A DNA stretch of 64,000 nt from Marinitoga sp. 1197. Lineage in GTDB: Bacteria; Thermotogota; Thermotogae; Petrotogales; Petrotogaceae. The notes beneath the pieces are model-generated. The model saw only the letters and a list, made by a program, of their open reading frames with translations. It had not been told where the DNA came from and did not search any database. Positions 17,525 to 26,005 of the stretch are shown here, one piece after another; within the stretch, counting starts at the first letter, position 1, and each line of letters opens with the position of its first letter. The stretch is from the NCBI RefSeq assembly GCF_001021165.1, contig NZ_AZAY01000015.1, forward strand, positions 1 to 64,000, in the 5' to 3' direction. The position numbers and the translations under genes were made by a program.

Positions 17525-17974
17525 ATGAAAATCATAACAAACAATAAACATGCAACATATCAATATCATATTTTAGAGAAATATGAGGCGGGAATAGAGT
17601 TAAGAGGCTCAGAAGTAAAATCTTTACGTGAAAGTAGAGTTAATTTAAAGGATGCATTTTGTAAGATAGAAAAAGGTGAAATATATTTATATAATGCACA
17701 TATAAGCCAGTATAAAAATGCATCATTATTTAATCATGATCCAGAAAGACCCAGAAGATTATTAATGCATAAATATGAAATACTGAAATTGGATCAAAAG
17801 GTTAAGGAAAAAGGGTTGACTATAGTACCATTGAAAATGTATTTTAATGAAAAAGGGCGTGTAAAGGTTGAAATTGCTCTTGTGAAAGGTAAAAAATTGT
17901 ATGACAAAAGAGAAGATATAGCAAAAAGAGATTTAGAAAGAAGATTAAGAAAGAATTTAAAGTATGATATGTGA
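17525..17974 (+). CDS. smpB: SsrA-binding protein SmpB
   Basis: SmpB binds tmRNA and brings it to stalled ribosomes for trans-translation. The 149-residue protein shows the family blocks NNKHATYQYHILEKYEAGIEL, GSEVKSLRES, NLKDAFCKIEKGEIYL, NAHISQY and PRRLLMHKYEI, and ends with a basic tail (REDIAKRDLERRLRKNLK) that enters the A site. It starts 2 bp after disA with GGAGG in the disA 3' end. No ssrA RNA is seen in the window. Confidence 0.95.
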   Translation: MKIITNNKHATYQYHILEKYEAGIELRGSEVKSLRESRVNLKDAFCKIEKGEIYLYNAHISQYKNASLFNHDPERPRRLLMHKYEILKLDQKVKEKGLTIVPLKMYFNEKGRVKVEIALVKGKKLYDKREDIAKRDLERRLRKNLKYDM

Positions 17975-17982
17975 GGTGTATT

Positions 17983-18906
17983 ATGAAAGCAATAGAAATA
18001 AAAAAAGTTACTCGTAATTTTGGCAATGTAAAAGCTTTAAAAAATATAAATTTTGAGGTGGAAGAAGGAAAGATTGTTGGATTATTGGGCCCAAATGGTG
18101 CTGGGAAGTCAACTTTGATGAAAATTGTTTCCACACTAATTTTACCTTCATCTGGTGAAGTTAAAAGTTTTGGAATTGATGTTATAAAAGAAAAAAACAA
18201 GGTCAGAAACTTTATAAGTCTTGTTTCTGATTATACAGTTTTAGAAGATGAATTAACACCATATGAAAATCTAATATTATTCGGGAAAATAAGTAATGTG
18301 AAAAGTGATTTGAAATCTAGAGCGTTAACGTTATTAGAAGACTTTGGGCTTTCTCAATATAAAAACAGATTAACAAAGAACCTTTCTTCTGGAAATAAAC
18401 AAAAACTCAATATTGCGCGCTCTTTAATAAAAGATCCTAAACTTCTGTTATTAGATGAACCAACAATAGCAATAGATGTAGAAACTTCGAGATTTATTAG
18501 AGAATACATATTGGATCAAAATTTAAAAAATAATAAAACAATTTTAATTTCATCACATTATATGTGGGAAGTAGAACAAATAGCATCTGAAATAGCAGTT
18601 TTGGTTGAAGGTAAAATTGTAGCGCATGATAAAATGATTAATATAATGAAAAAATTTGAAGATAAGTTTTCTATAATTGAAGTAGAATTAGAAAATGAGA
18701 AATATCTTTCCCAACTTGAGAAATTAAAAAATGAACCTGAAATATTTGGATTAAAAATTATTTCTACAACAACAGCTATAATAGAAACGCCTTTAAATAC
18801 AAAACAATTTGACGAAATTATAAATAAATATAATATAAAATGTATATATAGAAATATGAAAATTTCACTTGAAGATGTATATTCATATATAACAAAAGGA
18901 AGATAA
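17983..18906 (+). CDS. ABC transporter ATP-binding protein (NatA/CcmA type)
   Basis: The 307-residue ATPase has Walker A GPNGAGKST (about 35-43), a signature loop LSSGNKQKLNIARSL and Walker B LLLLDEPTIAID, with a Switch His in ISSHYMWEVEQIASE. About 90 C-terminal residues follow the domain, as in ATPases of ABC-2 exporters. The start at 17983 is set by GAGGTG lying just upstream, overlapping the end of smpB. No permease gene is adjacent, so its membrane partner must be encoded elsewhere or it acts outside transport. Confidence 0.85.
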   Translation: MKAIEIKKVTRNFGNVKALKNINFEVEEGKIVGLLGPNGAGKSTLMKIVSTLILPSSGEVKSFGIDVIKEKNKVRNFISLVSDYTVLEDELTPYENLILFGKISNVKSDLKSRALTLLEDFGLSQYKNRLTKNLSSGNKQKLNIARSLIKDPKLLLLDEPTIAIDVETSRFIREYILDQNLKNNKTILISSHYMWEVEQIASEIAVLVEGKIVAHDKMINIMKKFEDKFSIIEVELENEKYLSQLEKLKNEPEIFGLKIISTTTAIIETPLNTKQFDEIINKYNIKCIYRNMKISLEDVYSYITKGR

Positions 18907-18908
18907 TA

Positions 18909-19607
18909 ATGGATAGATTGGATAAGTTTTTATCAAATTCAAAAATAGGCTCAAGATCAGAAGTAAAAAGGTTGATAAAATCAGGAAAGATTCGAGTTAA
19001 TGGGAAAATTATTAAAAATCCTAACTATAAAGTTTCAAATTCTGATACTGTAGAATTTAATAATCAAATAATAGAAGGACATAAATTCATATATATTATT
19101 TTAAATAAGCCAGCAGGTTATGTGTCTTCAACATATGAAAATAAAAATAAATATGTAATTCAATTAATAAATCATAAATATAAAAACGAATTATCTATAG
19201 CTGGAAGATTGGACAAAGATGCACGGGGACTTTTGTTTTTGACAAATGATGGTGAATTAATTCATGAAATAATATCACCTAAGAAAAAAATATATAAAAC
19301 TTATGAAGTTAAAGTTATAGGAAATATTACAAAAGAAAAAATTGAAAAATTAGAAAAAGGTATACAATTAAAAGATTTTAAAACAAAGCCTGCAATTGTT
19401 GAAAAAATTGAAAATAATATAATTACAATAAAGATTTCAGAAGGTAAATATCATCAAATAAAGAGAATGATGAAAGCAATAAATCTTGCAGTAATTGATT
19501 TAAAAAGAGTAGCTATAGGAAATATATTTCTTCCGGCTAATTTAAAAGAAGGAGAATGGATTGAAATTAAAAAACCAGATATTTTCAACAACAGTTCCCC
19601 AAAATAG
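18909..19607 (+). CDS. RsuA/RluB-family rRNA pseudouridine synthase
   Basis: The 232-residue enzyme has an N-terminal S4 RNA-binding domain (about 1-60, MDRLDKFLSNSKIGSRSEVK) and the pseudouridine synthase fold. The catalytic aspartate lies in AGRLDKDARGLLFLTNDGEL. The family modifies 16S U516 or 23S U2605, and the sequence does not settle which. The C-terminal coding region overlaps the opposite-strand gene at 19542 by 66 bp, so the two transcripts converge and overlap. Confidence 0.88.
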   Translation: MDRLDKFLSNSKIGSRSEVKRLIKSGKIRVNGKIIKNPNYKVSNSDTVEFNNQIIEGHKFIYIILNKPAGYVSSTYENKNKYVIQLINHKYKNELSIAGRLDKDARGLLFLTNDGELIHEIISPKKKIYKTYEVKVIGNITKEKIEKLEKGIQLKDFKTKPAIVEKIENNIITIKISEGKYHQIKRMMKAINLAVIDLKRVAIGNIFLPANLKEGEWIEIKKPDIFNNSSPK

Positions 19608-20063
19608 AAAATAACCAAATGCAATTTTATTCTTTCTTTCAAAGATTAATGAAACAATAATAGAAAAAATTATTATATAAAACACATAAATACCATAAAT
19701 TAAACCAAGACCTAATAAAAGTTTAACATCTCCAAAGCCTAACTTTTTATTTTTAGCATATTGAAATAATATAAAAAACAGAAAAATGCTTATTGATATA
19801 TTAAGAATATTTGTATTTATTAAACCGTATAAAATTATTGTGTAATTTAATATGTCTGGGATATAAAGTGTATTATAATCAACAAATGCAATTAAACCAA
19901 GTAACAATATTATAATATTAAAATTTCCAAAAAATAGTACAAAAAGAACTCCCGACATAATCGGGAGAAATATTTTTTTATTTTTAAAAAACGATGAAAT
20001 AAAAAGTTCAATGTCTTCTTTAATCCATGAGAATACTTTTCTCATTTTCATCAAGCATTTCAT
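19542..20063 (-). CDS. Prepilin-peptidase-like (A24) membrane protein
   Basis: The 173-residue protein carries the two aspartate motifs of type-4 prepilin peptidases: VDYNTLYIPD (first Asp after a membrane helix) and GFGDVKLLLGLGLI (the GxGD-type motif). About five or six hydrophobic segments follow. It lacks the N-terminal cysteine/methylase domain of PilD, so it is a short peptidase-only form like those of archaeal or Tad systems. The start is uncertain: ATGs at 20063, 20051 and 20045 all lie within the end of the TPR gene and none has a clear ribosome site. No pilin genes are nearby. Confidence 0.7.
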   Translation of the reverse strand: MKCLMKMRKVFSWIKEDIELFISSFFKNKKIFLPIMSGVLFVLFFGNFNIIILLLGLIAFVDYNTLYIPDILNYTIILYGLINTNILNISISIFLFFILFQYAKNKKLGFGDVKLLLGLGLIYGIYVFYIIIFSIIVSLIFERKNKIAFGYFLFWGTVVENIWFFNFNPFSFF

Positions 20064-21093
20064 CTAAAATATTTTTCATTCCGTAGTAATACCATGGAAA
20101 TTTTTCTTTAATTTCTCTAATTATTAGTTTAGCTTCTTCTTTCTTTCCTGCTTTTAAAAATGGTATGGTCAATAAAATTTTAAAGTGTTCATACTCTTTG
20201 TTTTTATATAAAAATTTGCTGATAAATTTTTCAACATTTTCATATTTTTTATTCTGAAACATTATCTTTGCCCATATTTCAACATCACTTACATATTCTG
20301 GCTGGGATTTGGAAATCTCTTCTTTTAATTCGTCGGCTTCAATAGTTCTGCTTAATTTTTTATAAATATCGATTAATTCATATTTTGCTAAAATACTTTT
20401 TGGATATTTATTTAAGAACTTTTCTAAAATTCTTGCAGCCTTTTTGAAATTTTCGCATTGTCTATAAGCATCAGCTATCATGAAATAAGTAACAGAGTTT
20501 TCTGGCATTAATTCTACTTCCTTCATCCATATTTCAGCAGCTTTTTCATATTCTCCAAGATTAAAATATGTTTCTCCCAATTCAGATAATGCAGCAACAT
20601 TCCAAGGATCTTGTTTAACTGCCAATTCTAAATATTTTTTTCCTTCCTCTAAATTGCCTTCTTCAATCAAAACAGATCCAAGTATTTCATAAGCTGGTGT
20701 ATAATTTGGATCTATATCTATCATAAACTTAACAATCTTTTTTAGTTCGTCGAAATTATGATGATCAGCATAGTCCAGAATAATATCGTAGAGCTCATTT
20801 AAAGTAGCGTGGTTAAAATCACCAGGAGTTAAATTGAATTCATTAAGGTAAGAAAGAAATTCGGAGAATATAAAAGGTTTGGTAACAAAATTTGAAGAAA
20901 TTCCAGGGACATTTTCTGAAATAAATTTAATTTTTTTTGCTTCAGAAATCAATTTATTTTTTGATTTTAAATCAGCCATCATTAAATCTAAATCACCTTC
21001 ATACATAACATCTGCCAATATTACAGGAAAAACTGTATTTGTATTTATTTCAATCTTTTCACCGTTTAATTCTAAAATAGCCACTGTTTCCAC
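20020..21093 (-). CDS. Tetratricopeptide-repeat protein
   Basis: The 357-residue protein starts at GTG behind GGAGGAG. Its N-terminal 80 residues are a small mixed domain. From about 110 onward it is built of TPR units, for example ILGSVLIEEGNLEEGKKYLE, ALSELGETYFNLGEYEKAAE and FMIADAYRQCENFKKAARIL. There is no signal peptide, so it is likely cytoplasmic and acts as a protein-interaction scaffold. The function is unknown. Its 3' end overlaps the prepilin-peptidase-like gene by up to 44 bp. Confidence 0.8.
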   Translation of the reverse strand: METVAILELNGEKIEINTNTVFPVILADVMYEGDLDLMMADLKSKNKLISEAKKIKFISENVPGISSNFVTKPFIFSEFLSYLNEFNLTPGDFNHATLNELYDIILDYADHHNFDELKKIVKFMIDIDPNYTPAYEILGSVLIEEGNLEEGKKYLELAVKQDPWNVAALSELGETYFNLGEYEKAAEIWMKEVELMPENSVTYFMIADAYRQCENFKKAARILEKFLNKYPKSILAKYELIDIYKKLSRTIEADELKEEISKSQPEYVSDVEIWAKIMFQNKKYENVEKFISKFLYKNKEYEHFKILLTIPFLKAGKKEEAKLIIREIKEKFPWYYYGMKNILDEMLDENEKSILMD

Positions 21094-21283
21094 GGATATC
21101 TCCTCCTACATTTAATATAGTTGTAATTTTATTTTATCATTTTTTACATAGAATGATAAATGTTATAAGTCTTTGTCAAATAGTATAATGTTAAGTAAGA
21201 GTTAAATATCTATAATTATTTTAAAAATTCTTAGCATTCTAAATGGTTTATAAAATCTTTATAAATTATAAGGTGGTTAGAAA

Positions 21284-22081
21284 ATGCGGTTTTTAAAAAA
21301 TTCTGTAATTATCATTCTAATAATAATATTTTATGCTTTTATTATTGAGCCGTTTTCCATAAAAAAAAGTTACCTGAATATCAAATTATCAGAATTAAAT
21401 TTTAAAGAAAAATTTTTGAATGAAAAAAATATTAATATAAAAATAGTACATATTACAGACCTTCATATGTATAAATACATATTTTTCCATGATAAAATTT
21501 TAGATGAAATAAAAAAGGAAAACCCTGATATAATATTATATACGGGAGACACAATAATAAAAAATACAGATAAAAAAGATTTAAATATGTTTTTTAAAGC
21601 ATTAAGTGAAATAGCGCCTGTTTATGCTATTTATGGCAATTGGGACTATTATGATTTAGATATGATAAATGAGATTTATAATAAAAACAATATACATGTA
21701 ATTAATGATAATACAATTAGTATATATTTTAACAAATTCTCTTTAAAACTTATTGGTCTACCTATATATAAAAAATTGAGTTGTATTGATACAACTCCAG
21801 CAAGTTATACCATAGTTATGGAACATATACCAGATACAGTATTTTATAATAAAGAAGCATTTGATGAAGCTAATTTAATTTTAGCAGGGCACACTCATGG
21901 AGGACAGGTCTACATACCGATTATAACAAAATGGATATTAAAAAAATATGCTTTTTATCTAAGAGGTAAAAAAGAATTTGAAGATAATAAAATTATGTAT
22001 ATAAATAATGGTTTAGGAGCATGGTTTAACCTTAGATTTTTCGCAAAACCTGAGATTTTAGTAATAAAGCTGCAAAAATAA
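21284..22081 (+). CDS. Membrane-anchored metallophosphoesterase (YkuE-like)
   Basis: The 265-residue protein has an N-terminal membrane anchor (about 5-22) and a calcineurin-like phosphoesterase domain. Metal-binding motifs are THITDLH-like HITDLHMY, LYTGDTI, YGNWDYY, MEHIPD and AGHTHGGQVYIP. The usual GNHD motif reads GNWD here, so the histidine often implicated in protonating the leaving group is a tryptophan. The rest of the metal ligands are intact. The substrate is unknown; YkuE-like enzymes act at the membrane, some on lipid pyrophosphates. Confidence 0.8.
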   Translation: MRFLKNSVIIILIIIFYAFIIEPFSIKKSYLNIKLSELNFKEKFLNEKNINIKIVHITDLHMYKYIFFHDKILDEIKKENPDIILYTGDTIIKNTDKKDLNMFFKALSEIAPVYAIYGNWDYYDLDMINEIYNKNNIHVINDNTISIYFNKFSLKLIGLPIYKKLSCIDTTPASYTIVMEHIPDTVFYNKEAFDEANLILAGHTHGGQVYIPIITKWILKKYAFYLRGKKEFEDNKIMYINNGLGAWFNLRFFAKPEILVIKLQK

Positions 22082-22154
22082 ACTTTAAATAATTATTTGC
22101 GATTATTGTATACCATATTTTAATATAATTGTTTATTAAAATATAAATAGTTTC

Positions 22155-22183
22155 TTGACTATGAAAAAAGAATATGTTATAAT
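22155..22183 (+). promoter_or_regulatory. Promoter of rpmE
   Basis: TTGACT (22155-22160) and TATAAT (22178-22183) are 17 bp apart. This near-consensus promoter is followed by the small dyad TTTGTCAGACAAA and the L31 gene. Confidence 0.85.
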
Positions 22184-22221
22184 TTGTCAGACAAAAATAT
22201 TATAATATAGAGGTGAATAAC

Positions 22222-22437
22222 ATGAAAAAAGGAATACACCCAGAAATGAAGTTGATTACTGTAAAGTGTGCATGTGGTGCTGAACATCAACTTTATAGCA
22301 CAGAAGATAATTTCCGTGTTGATGTATGTTCAAAGTGTCATCCGTTTTATTTGGGTGAAACGAGTTCTCAGATTATAGATACTGAAGGTAGAGTACAGAA
22401 ATTCAAAAACAAATATGCAAAATTTCTCAACTCATAA
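22222..22437 (+). CDS. rpmE: Ribosomal protein L31 (zinc-binding type)
   Basis: L31 is a 50S subunit bridge protein. The 71-residue product has MKKGIHPEM at the start and keeps the zinc-binding cysteines (CACG and [10 protein letters not shown]), so it is the C+ form. The start at 22222 follows GAGGTGA. A hairpin lies directly after the stop. Confidence 0.96.
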   Translation: MKKGIHPEMKLITVKCACGAEHQLYSTEDNFRVDVCSKCHPFYLGETSSQIIDTEGRVQKFKNKYAKFLNS

Positions 22438-22438
22438 G

Positions 22439-22456
22439 TGGGAGGATAACCTCCCA
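22439..22456 (+). terminator. Hairpin after rpmE
   Basis: TGGGAGG and CCTCCCA form a 7-bp perfect stem with an ATAA loop, starting one base after the rpmE stop. The following sequence is T-rich but has no clean run, so termination is probably partial. Confidence 0.6.
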
Positions 22457-22506
22457 TATTGTTATATATAAATTTTTTATTAAATTATTTTATGGAGGTA
22501 GTTTTT

Positions 22507-22872
22507 GTGGCTAAAAGTATGGCATTTGGAGAAACTGTGAAAGTAACGGTTAAAGACATTAAAAAATTCGGAGCTTTTGTTACATTAGAATCTGGAGAAG
22601 AAGGTTTTATTCACATTTCAAAGATTTCCAATGACTATGTAAAAAACATTTCTGACTTTTTAAAGGTTGGACAGGAGCTTGAAGGAAAAATCATCGGTAA
22701 AACAAAGGATGGTAAAGTAGAGCTTTCGTTGAAAACAGAAGACGTAAAAGAAGAAAAAAAGGATGAAGAGTTTGAAAAAAAACTTACCCGTTTTTTGAGA
22801 GACAGTGACAGAAAATTATCCGAATACTCAAAAAGGCTCGATAAGAAAAGAGGTGGCAAGGGTAAAAGATAA
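22507..22872 (+). CDS. S1 RNA-binding domain protein
   Basis: The 121-residue protein has one S1 domain at about residues 4-75 (GETVKVTVKDIKKFGAFVTL, EGFIHISKISNDYVKN, VGQELEGKIIGKTKDGKVELSL), then a charged helix rich in Lys and Glu. It resembles the small general-stress S1 proteins (YugI/GSP13-like) of Gram-positive bacteria. The GTG start at 22507 is supported by GGAGGT at about 22494. It probably binds RNA or the ribosome in the cytoplasm. Confidence 0.85.
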   Translation: MAKSMAFGETVKVTVKDIKKFGAFVTLESGEEGFIHISKISNDYVKNISDFLKVGQELEGKIIGKTKDGKVELSLKTEDVKEEKKDEEFEKKLTRFLRDSDRKLSEYSKRLDKKRGGKGKR

Positions 22873-22894
22873 TCTTTTATAATTTGTGGGGGAC

Positions 22895-22926
22895 ATAAGG
22901 CGGCAATAGCCGCCTTATTTTTTATT
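22895..22926. terminator. Convergent terminator
   Basis: GGCGGC and GCCGCC pair around AATA, extended by flanking A/T pairs, and a T-rich tract follows on the plus strand. The tract runs into the stop region of the opposite-strand FmdB gene. It ends the S1-protein transcript. Confidence 0.85.
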
Positions 22927-23164
22927 TTTTTGAAGTTGTATTTGAACTTTTAGATGTTTTTGAGCTATTTGAGCCTTTTGAATTACTTGTTTTCGAATCA
23001 TTTATATAAAACCCACTACCTTTAAAAGAAATACCAATTTTTCCAATACCTTTTTTCGCAGGACTTCCACATTTTTCACAAAATATTTCAGGAGTTTCAT
23101 TCATACCATGCATTACTGTAAATTCATGTCCGCAACTGTCACAAACATATCTATAGATAGGCAT
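22922..23164 (-). CDS. FmdB-family zinc-ribbon protein
   Basis: The 80-residue protein starts MPIYRYVCDSCGHEF and has a second CEKCG pair, giving the four-cysteine zinc ribbon of the FmdB regulatory-protein family. An ISFKGSGFYI motif follows, and a 25-residue Ser/Thr/Lys-rich tail ends it. The start at 23164 follows GAGGAGGTG. FmdB-like proteins are suspected regulators, but the specific role is unknown. Confidence 0.85.
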   Translation of the reverse strand: MPIYRYVCDSCGHEFTVMHGMNETPEIFCEKCGSPAKKGIGKIGISFKGSGFYINDSKTSNSKGSNSSKTSKSSNTTSKK

Positions 23165-23296
23165 ATAAACACCTCCTCTCATAATTTCTTGTAAATTTTA
23201 ACAATATTATGTTTAAAAACCTTTTCGAGCAAATTAATTTCACAAAACAATATTTCTAAAATATTTTATAAATTATTATCAAAGACCATTTTTTAC

Positions 23297-23325
23297 TTGA
23301 ATTATCAAAAGTTTTAGTGTATAAT
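23297..23325 (+). promoter_or_regulatory. Promoter of secG-tyrS
   Basis: TTGAAT (23297-23302) and TATAAT (23320-23325) are 17 bp apart, 45 bp upstream of the secG start. Confidence 0.85.
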
Positions 23326-23369
23326 ATTTTTTGAGAACATTAATATAAAAATCAAAGGAGGCAGTTGAA

Positions 23370-23609
23370 GTGTCAATCTTAACAATATTAGCTATTATTG
23401 TTCATATTATTCTATCGATTGCTTTAATTTATTTCGCATTGCAACGAATGCAAAAAAATGCTGAATTAGGTGGAGCATTTGGTTCAGGAGCTGCCCATAC
23501 AATGTTTGGAAGGGAAAAAGGGCTTGATCCTGCAGCAAAGATGGCATTATGGTCAGGAATATTATTTATGATATCTTCTTTTGTAGTCGCAGCGCTTCTT
23601 GCGAGGTGA
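23370..23609 (+). CDS. secG: Protein-export membrane subunit SecG
   Basis: SecG is the small accessory subunit of the SecYEG translocon. The 79-residue product has two membrane helices (about 3-22 and 58-76) and the family loop between them with LGGAFGSGAAHTMFGREKG. It starts at GTG behind GGAGGCAG. tyrS begins 7 bp after its stop. Confidence 0.93.
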   Translation: MSILTILAIIVHIILSIALIYFALQRMQKNAELGGAFGSGAAHTMFGREKGLDPAAKMALWSGILFMISSFVVAALLAR

Positions 23610-23616
23610 GTAAATA

Positions 23617-24807
23617 GTGGATTTTGAAAAGCAATTTGATATTATAAAAAGAAATACAATAGACTTAATATCATCAGAAGAATTAAAAGAGCGTTTAAAA
23701 TCCGGGAAAACATTGAGGGTTAAACTGGGTGTAGATCCATCGCGCCCCGATCTTCATCTTGGGCATGCTGTCGTATTAAAAAAGTTAAGAGAATTTCAGG
23801 ATTTAGGTCACCAGGTAGTCTTAATCATAGGAGATTTTACTGCAAGAATTGGTGATCCTTCTGGTCGTTCTAAAACAAGGCCGATGCTTACAAAAGAAGA
23901 GGTTGAAGCCAATGCCGAATCCTATAAAAAACAGGCTTTTCGTATATTGGATCCGGAAAAAACAGAAATAAGATATAATAGTGAATGGCTTGAAAAGATG
24001 TCTTTTTACGATGTAATTAAACTTTCATCAAATTATACAGTTGCGCGTATGCTTGAGAGAGATGATTTTGCAAAAAGACTTGCAAATAATGAACCCATAA
24101 GTGTGTCGGAATTTATGTATCCTTTAGCTCAGGCATATGACTCTGTTATGGTTGAAGCTGATGTAGAAATGGGAGGAACAGATCAATTATTTAATTTGCT
24201 GGTTGGTAGAAAAATCCAGGAAGCGTATGGTCAAAAACCTCAAATTGTTTTAACTATGCCTATTATTGAAGGGACAGATGGACATTTAAAAATGAGTAAA
24301 TCATATGATAATTATATAGCCTTTGAAGATGAGCCATTTAACATGTACGGGAAGGTAATGTCTATTCCAGATACATTAATATTAAAATACATGAGATTGG
24401 CTACAGATATTCCTGAAGAACAAATAAAAGAATACAGTGAAAAAATGAAAAATAATACCATTAATCCTCGAGATGTAAAGATGAAATTAGCTTATGAAAT
24501 AGTGAAATTTTTTCATGGTGAAGAAAAAGCTGAATATGCACAAAATGAATTTATAAAAGTATTTCAAAAAAAGGATATTCCTGATGAAATGGAAGAAATC
24601 ATTGTAGAAAATGAAATTAAAGCTATTGATTTAATTATGAAAACAAAATCGATTTCAAGCAAAAGTGAAGCAAAAAGGCTTATCAGTCAGGGAGCAGTAA
24701 AGATTAATGATGTTAAAATTAATGATCCTTTCCAATTATTAGAAATTAAGGGCGATGAAATACTAAGAATTGGGAAAAGACGATTTTTTAAACTAAATAC
24801 GAATTAA
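23617..24807 (+). CDS. tyrS: Tyrosyl-tRNA synthetase
   Basis: The 396-residue class I enzyme attaches tyrosine to its tRNA. It carries a HIGH-type motif (PDLHLGHAVVLKKL), the KMSKS loop (GHLKMSKSYDN) and a C-terminal S4 RNA-binding domain (SSKSEAKRLISQGAVKINDVK). It starts at GTG and is translated directly after secG. No T-box leader lies in front of it. Confidence 0.97.
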   Translation: MDFEKQFDIIKRNTIDLISSEELKERLKSGKTLRVKLGVDPSRPDLHLGHAVVLKKLREFQDLGHQVVLIIGDFTARIGDPSGRSKTRPMLTKEEVEANAESYKKQAFRILDPEKTEIRYNSEWLEKMSFYDVIKLSSNYTVARMLERDDFAKRLANNEPISVSEFMYPLAQAYDSVMVEADVEMGGTDQLFNLLVGRKIQEAYGQKPQIVLTMPIIEGTDGHLKMSKSYDNYIAFEDEPFNMYGKVMSIPDTLILKYMRLATDIPEEQIKEYSEKMKNNTINPRDVKMKLAYEIVKFFHGEEKAEYAQNEFIKVFQKKDIPDEMEEIIVENEIKAIDLIMKTKSISSKSEAKRLISQGAVKINDVKINDPFQLLEIKGDEILRIGKRRFFKLNTN

Positions 24808-24890
24808 AAGAAAATCAGTTTTTTATAGTATAATATAATTAGTGTATTTTCACAACTAAAATTCAAAATTTAAAAGAGGGGGTAGAGCGT

Positions 24891-25892
24891 ATGCGTAAAA
24901 CACTTTTAGTATTGGCATTAGTTCTTTTTGGAGTATTATCATTTGCATTTAAAGATGTACCTAAAGATCATTGGGCATATGATTATGTTATGGATTTAGC
25001 AAATAGGGGAATTCTTCCTATGGAAGATAACTTTAATCCCGATATCGTTTTAACGAAAGCTGAAATTGCAGTATTATTATCAGACACATTAACTTATATT
25101 GAAAACGACCCTGTATTGGCAAAAGCTGAAGATATCAAAAGAGTTGAAACAGTTTTGAAAATGTTAGATGAAAAATTAGCAGGATTATCCTCATTATCAG
25201 ATGATGTTTCTGTAAATATAGAAAATATTGACGGATTATGGGAAGAGTTAGATACTGTAAAATCTGATTTAGATTATGTAGCAGGTCAGAATATAAAAGA
25301 ACATCAAGAATTAAAAGATATGATATCTAAAAAAGCAGATAAAGAAGTTGTAAATGGATTATCAAAAGATTTAGAGAAAACAAATGCAAAATTAGAAACA
25401 ATAACAAAGGTTGCTTATAGAGCATTTAATAATGCAGATATGTTAGTAGAAGATATGTTAGATCTTCAAGACCAAGTTGATAGTTTATCTGATCAGGTTA
25501 GTTCATTACCTAAAAAAATGCTAGAATTACAATATTTGGTAAATGATTTAAGTGATAAATTAAATACTACAATAGATAACGCTAAACAAGATAAAGCAAA
25601 TACTTCAAGGGTTTTAATGGAAACAAAATATAAAATGCTTGATTTAGAAGATAAATTAGATGCATTATCAAATGTTAGATCAGATGTAAAAAATGTTTCT
25701 GAAAAACTAAATGCTGTTGAATCTGCAGTAACAGCAAATCAGACAGTACTAATTAATTTAACGAAAAAAGATAAAGAACTTGAAGGAAAAGTTGCTGCTA
25801 ATGAAGAATCATCAAACAAGGCTAACATGTTAGCAATGGTTGGAATAGCATTAGCAGGTGTAGCATTGGTATTACCATTTGTAGTAAAATAA
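24891..25892 (+). CDS. Omp-alpha-like SLH and coiled-coil rod protein of the toga
   Basis: The 333-residue protein has a signal peptide (1-18) and an SLH domain at about 20-80 (FKDVPKDHWAYDYVMDLANR), then a long heptad-rich coiled coil from about 95 to 305. The C-terminus is hydrophobic (about 312-333, ending LALAGVALVLPFVVK-like). This is the architecture of Thermotoga Omp-alpha, a rod that spans the periplasm, with the SLH domain on the cell wall and the hydrophobic end in the outer membrane. It precedes the barrel gene and follows tyrS, an order I recall from Thermotoga maritima. The ribosome site is GAGGGGGT. Confidence 0.85.
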   Translation: MRKTLLVLALVLFGVLSFAFKDVPKDHWAYDYVMDLANRGILPMEDNFNPDIVLTKAEIAVLLSDTLTYIENDPVLAKAEDIKRVETVLKMLDEKLAGLSSLSDDVSVNIENIDGLWEELDTVKSDLDYVAGQNIKEHQELKDMISKKADKEVVNGLSKDLEKTNAKLETITKVAYRAFNNADMLVEDMLDLQDQVDSLSDQVSSLPKKMLELQYLVNDLSDKLNTTIDNAKQDKANTSRVLMETKYKMLDLEDKLDALSNVRSDVKNVSEKLNAVESAVTANQTVLINLTKKDKELEGKVAANEESSNKANMLAMVGIALAGVALVLPFVVK

Positions 25893-25910
25893 TTAATCAC
25901 CTGATTAATT
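25891..25910 (+). other. AT-rich hairpin between Omp-alpha and Omp-beta genes
   Basis: AATTAATC and GATTAATT pair around ACCT immediately at the Omp-alpha stop. There is no T-run. It may be a weak terminator or an mRNA 3'-end stabiliser ahead of the strong Omp-beta promoter. Confidence 0.35.
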
Positions 25911-25929
25911 AATTTAACGTTAAGAACTC

Positions 25930-25958
25930 TTGACATTCTTTCGTTAATATGATAGAAT
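25930..25958 (+). promoter_or_regulatory. Strong promoter of the Omp-beta gene
   Basis: A perfect TTGACA (25930-25935), 17-bp spacer and TAGAAT (25953-25958) lie upstream of a perfect AGGAGGTTG ribosome site, as expected for a very abundant envelope protein. Confidence 0.9.
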
Positions 25959-26005
25959 ATTTACAGTTTAATTCAAAATAAATTATATTTAAGGAGGTTG
26001 TTTGA

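Noticed and set aside
23326-23616. T-box leader for tyrS
   Set aside because: tyrS starts 7 bp after secG and the upstream promoter region has no T-box sequence or specifier structure.
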